Shown: positions 7,048 through 9,349 of the stretch, one piece after another | Numbering within the stretch: the first letter of the stretch is position 1 | How the letters are laid out: each line of letters starts with the position of its first letter | Source: Firmicutes bacterium UBA6418 | GTDB lineage: Bacteria; Bacillota; Clostridia; Peptostreptococcales; Anaerovoracaceae | Direction: 5' to 3' | NCBI GenBank assembly: GCA_002439735.1 | Contig: DJPG01000124.1 | Location: 7,771-17,119, forward strand | DNA length: 9,349 nucleotides | The notes under the pieces: generated by a model | What the model was told of the DNA's origin: nothing | Seen by the model: only the letters and a program-made list of their open reading frames with translations | Databases searched by the model: none | Program-made: the position numbers and the translations under genes

Positions 7048-7311
7048 TTACCGAACCTTCACATATCCCTTTTGACCGTTTTCATCGCGCCGGATGCGGT
7101 AGATGCCGCTCGGTGTGATCTGCTTGCCTGCCAGGATCGTTCGCACCCGCCGGATATCATCGGTCCGAAGATACAGACCGGTACTACAGGAGCGTACCAG
7201 TTCGGTCGGCAGTTTTTTCAGTGTCGACGCGATCCCCGCCTCTTCCAGCATATCCTCGGCGTAGGCCGCCTTATAAAAGGACGAAAACGAAATCACATAT
7301 TCCTGAATCAT
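7048..7311 (-). CDS. DUF3343 family small protein (putative Se/S carrier-like)
   Basis: This 87-residue soluble protein fits the DUF3343 family, which Pfam names putative Se/S carrier protein-like. Visible features are the N-terminal strand and helix (YVISFSSFYKAAYAEDMLEE) typical of the family, the central RSCSTGLYLR segment with Cys42 in the position usually held by the conserved cysteine, and a short basic C-terminal tail. The family's biochemical role is not established; the cysteine suggests sulfur or selenium handling, but this is inference. The ATG has a GGGGG run at 7319-7323, seven bases upstream. It lies 117 bases downstream of the carboxypeptidase gene with no clear terminator or promoter in between, so co-transcription is possible. 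Confidence 0.82.
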   Translation of the reverse strand: MIQEYVISFSSFYKAAYAEDMLEEAGIASTLKKLPTELVRSCSTGLYLRTDDIRRVRTILAGKQITPSGIYRIRRDENGQKGYVKVR

Positions 7312-7428
7312 CTTTTAACCCCCTTTGTTTCACAGGTTCCTATCATGAACGAGACTGCGGCGCAGCCTAACGTTCCTGCCTTATCGATCTTGTATGTAGT
7401 GGATCTACGCGTCTGTCCGAAGACTCTA

Positions 7429-8649
7429 TCAGGAGAGCGCGCGCAAGATCAATTGTTTCAAAGAGGCTTTTTCGACGGTTTCTTCTGCGAGCAGGTCGTG
7501 CACCCCGACTTCCTTGCCCTCTTTCATCACATGCAGTTCTCCGACTTTATCACCTGCGGCAAGCGGCAGCGGTACTTCCTCTGACAGTTCGATTCTGGTG
7601 GTAATGCGGTCTTCCTTACCCTTTTGTACGAGACAGGTCACTTTCTCAGCGCTGACGACATCGATCTCCTGCGGAGTCCCTCGTTCGACTTTCATACGCG
7701 TCAGCACCTCACCCTCGTTCGCGACCAGCTTACTGCCGAAATTCGCGAAGCCGTAATCAAATAGTTTCGCGACCTGCGCGTTGCGGATCTTGGAGGTTTC
7801 ACAGCCCAGCGCCACCGCGATCAGATGCGTATCTTCACGGCTCGCCGAAGCGCTCAGACAATACCCGGCCTCTGCTGTAAATCCGGTCTTGATGCCGTTA
7901 CAGCCCGGATAGGTCTTGATCAACTTGTTGGTGTTCGTCAAGCCGAACTCCTTTTCCTTGCCCGGCAGTCCCACGGTGATCGTGCTCTGCCAGGTGGTGA
8001 ACCACTTGTGCGTTTCCTCAAAGGCATAAAGCTTGCGTGACATCACTGCTATATCATATGCGCTGGAATAGTGATCTGCCACCGGCAGACCATTGGTATT
8101 GACAAAGTGCGTATCCCGCATGCCGAGTTCCTCTGCCCGTTCGTTCATCCGCTCCACAAAGATCTCCTCGCTGCCGGCCACAAACTCCGCCAGCGCCACG
8201 CACCCGTCATTGGCGCTCGCCATCGCCACACCTTCCATCAGTTGCGCAACGGTATGCGTCTCGCCCGCTTCCATGTACATCTGGCTGCCGCCCATCGACG
8301 CTGCCCGCTCCGAGATCGTAACCGGATCGTCCAGTGTGATCTTCCCGCTCTCCACGGCCTCCATGATCAGCAGCATCGTCATGACCTTGGTAACCGAAGC
8401 CAGCGGTAGCTCCGTATGCGCATTCTGCTCAAACAGCACTTCGCCGCTTTCCGCATCGATCAGGATTGCTCCTTTTGCCGCAACTGCAAACGCGGATTTC
8501 GGCGCGCTGTCGCCCGCCGGCGCGTCCTTGACAGTTTCCACCTCGATCGGCTCCTGTGCCGGAAGTTTTTCCATAAACATTGAAACGCCGACAAACCCAC
8601 AGAGGATCATACTCACGCCTACCAGCGACGATACGATTCTTTTCCACAT
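7429..8649 (-). CDS. D-alanyl-D-alanine carboxypeptidase, peptidase family S11 (DacF/DacA type)
   Basis: This 406-residue low-molecular-weight penicillin-binding protein trims the terminal D-Ala from peptidoglycan pentapeptides outside the membrane. Residues about 5-27 form a hydrophobic N-terminal signal or anchor without a lipobox. A linker rich in Pro/Glu/Ala follows. The catalytic domain has all three motifs: S85-V-T-K88 (SxxK, nucleophile), S145-A-N147 (SxN) and K254-T-G (KTG). The PBP5-type C-terminal domain covers about 302-393, and the end (SLKQLILRALS) could be a weak amphipathic membrane-binding helix. The start is the first Met before the signal sequence. Its ribosome binding site is odd: only GGGG at 8657-8660, followed by six T, all inside a hairpin arm. 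The dacA, dacB and dacF paralogues cannot be told apart here, so no symbol is given. Confidence 0.96.
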   Translation of the reverse strand: MWKRIVSSLVGVSMILCGFVGVSMFMEKLPAQEPIEVETVKDAPAGDSAPKSAFAVAAKGAILIDAESGEVLFEQNAHTELPLASVTKVMTMLLIMEAVESGKITLDDPVTISERAASMGGSQMYMEAGETHTVAQLMEGVAMASANDGCVALAEFVAGSEEIFVERMNERAEELGMRDTHFVNTNGLPVADHYSSAYDIAVMSRKLYAFEETHKWFTTWQSTITVGLPGKEKEFGLTNTNKLIKTYPGCNGIKTGFTAEAGYCLSASASREDTHLIAVALGCETSKIRNAQVAKLFDYGFANFGSKLVANEGEVLTRMKVERGTPQEIDVVSAEKVTCLVQKGKEDRITTRIELSEEVPLPLAAGDKVGELHVMKEGKEVGVHDLLAEETVEKASLKQLILRALS

Positions 8650-8698
8650 AAAAAAGCCCCGCCCTTTCCCGTTTCGTGGTAAAGTATACGGAGCTTTT
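8650..8698 (-). terminator. Hairpin with U-tail abutting the carboxypeptidase start codon
   Basis: In the transcript AAAAGCTCCG (8698-8689) pairs with CGGGGCTTTT (8661-8652) over ten positions with one G-U. Inside, CTTT (8684-8681) can pair with AAAG (8667-8664), and CC and CG steps continue to an AAA loop. Six T (8655-8650) run directly into the ATG of the next gene. It resembles an intrinsic terminator for the upstream phosphorylase and small-protein genes, and its 3' arm also holds the only candidate ribosome binding site of the carboxypeptidase gene. Confidence 0.6.
8683..8688 (-). promoter_or_regulatory. Possible -10 element inside the hairpin
   Basis: TATACT on the minus strand matches five of six -10 positions. 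Upstream only weak -35 candidates exist (for example GTTATA at 8712-8707 with an 18-base spacer). A transcript starting near 8676 would lack the 5' arm of the hairpin, leaving the ribosome binding region free. Confidence 0.3.
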
Positions 8699-8717
8699 GT
8701 ATAGAATATAACTATTT

Positions 8718-8951
8718 TTACATCATCGCCATCAGTTCTTCGATTTCTTCTTCCGAAAAGCTGTCCGGGTCTACGTTGGCCATGTAGCAGGCATTTTCAA
8801 ACAGAGCCTCGCTGAATTCCGCTTCCGGCAGCATATTCAGAAACACGGCGACCCGCATCAGGCGGTCGTCCTGTTCGTTTTCATCTTCATCTTCTTCCTC
8901 CGGATATCCGAACGGATACCCGAAATCATCCGGTGCATCATAATCGCTCAT
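8718..8951 (-). CDS. Highly acidic 77-residue protein of unknown function
   Basis: I do not recognise this gene. The 77 residues include 25 Asp/Glu and only two Arg, with no Lys. Residues 10-17 are a tandem FGYP-FGYP; residues 18-29 are an almost pure acidic run. After that comes a short region that may fold into helices (LMRVAVFLNMLPEAEFSEAL, then FENACYMANVDPDSF), and an acidic helix at the end (SEEEIEELMAMM). There is no signal peptide, membrane segment or metal-binding motif. The ATG at 8951 has GGGAAG at 8959-8964, seven bases upstream. An in-frame ATG five codons earlier (MGSEC) has a worse-placed site. It starts 31 bases after the phosphorylase stop, so the two genes are probably one transcript. 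The ribosome binding site and the sharp change in composition at the start support a real gene. Confidence 0.68.
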   Translation of the reverse strand: MSDYDAPDDFGYPFGYPEEEDEDENEQDDRLMRVAVFLNMLPEAEFSEALFENACYMANVDPDSFSEEEIEELMAMM

Positions 8952-8982
8952 GCATTCACTTCCCATCTTCTCTTCGGAAAAT

Positions 8983-9349
8983 CTACAGCCCGATGATCTT
9001 TTTGATGAGTTTCGGGCGTTCGACCGGGGTCTGGCCGATGGCAAAGGCTTTCGCTGCCTCCTGTCTGCCGTTTTCGAGTTTCGCCGGGTCGTTGCCGTAG
9101 AAGGTTGCGAGGACATCGCCCTGCTTGACGGCATCGCCGACTTTTTTGTGCAGGTAAATTCCTGCTGCCAGGTCAATCTGATCCTCTTTGGTGGCTCTGC
9201 CCGCGCCGGTATGCTGGGAAGCAAGTCCGATCGCTCTGGCCGCGATCTTCTGCACATAGCCGTCTGTTTCGGCCAGCAGATCCAAATGATGCGCCGCCTG
9301 CGGGAACAATGTGTAATCGTCGACAATCGCCGGATCGCCGCCCTGCGCC
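8983..9349 (-). CDS. pdp: Pyrimidine-nucleoside phosphorylase, C-terminal part (5' end missing)
   Basis: The last 121 residues are visible; the gene runs off the right edge of the window. The frame begins AQGGDPAIVDDYTLFPQA, the conserved stretch that leads into the C-terminal domain of the thymidine/pyrimidine phosphorylase family. It continues with the PYNP C-terminal domain (GYVQKIAARAIGLASQHTGAGR, DLAAGIYLHKKVGDAVKQGD) and ends in a normal way (KLIKKIIGL, TAG 8985-8983). The enzyme splits uridine, thymidine or deoxyuridine with phosphate into base and (deoxy)ribose-1-phosphate for salvage. The catalytic N-terminal domain is outside the window, so substrate range and the choice between pdp and deoA are open. 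Confidence 0.92.
   Translation of the reverse strand, partial: AQGGDPAIVDDYTLFPQAAHHLDLLAETDGYVQKIAARAIGLASQHTGAGRATKEDQIDLAAGIYLHKKVGDAVKQGDVLATFYGNDPAKLENGRQEAAKAFAIGQTPVERPKLIKKIIGL

Noticed and set aside
7312..7428. Possible promoter or terminator between the carboxypeptidase and DUF3343 genes
   Set aside because: Only short chance pairings (for example GTAG/CTAC) and no convincing -35/-10 pair were found; the gap holds nothing I can support beyond the DUF3343 ribosome binding site.
8952..9326. Extension of the acidic protein upstream in the same frame to 202 residues
   Set aside because: The added region overlaps the phosphorylase gene in another frame and is Arg/Ser-rich, unlike the acidic part. 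A ribosome binding site supports the short start at 8951.

Overview
The window looks like a chromosomal segment of an anaerobic, moderately GC-rich member of the Clostridia (Firmicutes). The evidence is a WhiA regulator, a DUF3343 protein, a D,D-carboxypeptidase of the DacF/DacA type, an NADH-linked trimeric [FeFe] hydrogenase, strong AGGAGG-type ribosome binding sites and A/T-rich intergenic promoters. I cannot name a genus. No phage, insertion sequence, CRISPR array, tRNA or rRNA was seen.

Layout, left to right. Positions 1-1347 (+) hold the 3' part of a polar amino acid ABC transporter gene that fuses receptor and permease. It converges on the leftward genes at a strong bidirectional terminator (about 1405-1454). 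Positions 1531-5702 (-) are a compact three-gene operon, read hydC (NuoE-like), hydB (NuoF-like), hydA (catalytic [FeFe] subunit). Positions 5703-5942 carry its promoter, a candidate Rex site over the -10, and a leader of about 150 nt with two hairpins that can also pair with each other. Further right, all on the minus strand, are whiA (5943-6899), a DUF3343 gene (7048-7311), a D-Ala-D-Ala carboxypeptidase (7429-8649), a very acidic 77-residue protein of unknown function (8718-8951), and the 3' end of a pyrimidine-nucleoside phosphorylase gene (8983 to the window end). No gene-free stretch exceeds 300 bases; the longest is 240.

How the genes work together. HydABC is a soluble fermentative hydrogenase. 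HydB binds NAD(H) and FMN, HydC carries a [2Fe-2S] cluster, and HydA relays electrons through its iron-sulfur clusters to the H-cluster to make H2. In relatives, electrons come from NADH together with reduced ferredoxin (bifurcation/confurcation). A Rex-like operator would tie the operon to the NADH/NAD+ ratio, which suits this enzyme. The right half is housekeeping: wall maturation (carboxypeptidase), cell division/chromosome control (WhiA) and nucleoside salvage (phosphorylase).

The most interesting material is non-coding: the hydCBA leader with mutually exclusive pairings, the Rex-like operator, an inverted pair of DnaA-box-like sequences in a dyad upstream of whiA, and a hairpin that runs into the start codon of the carboxypeptidase gene. 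I see no clearly novel multi-gene system.
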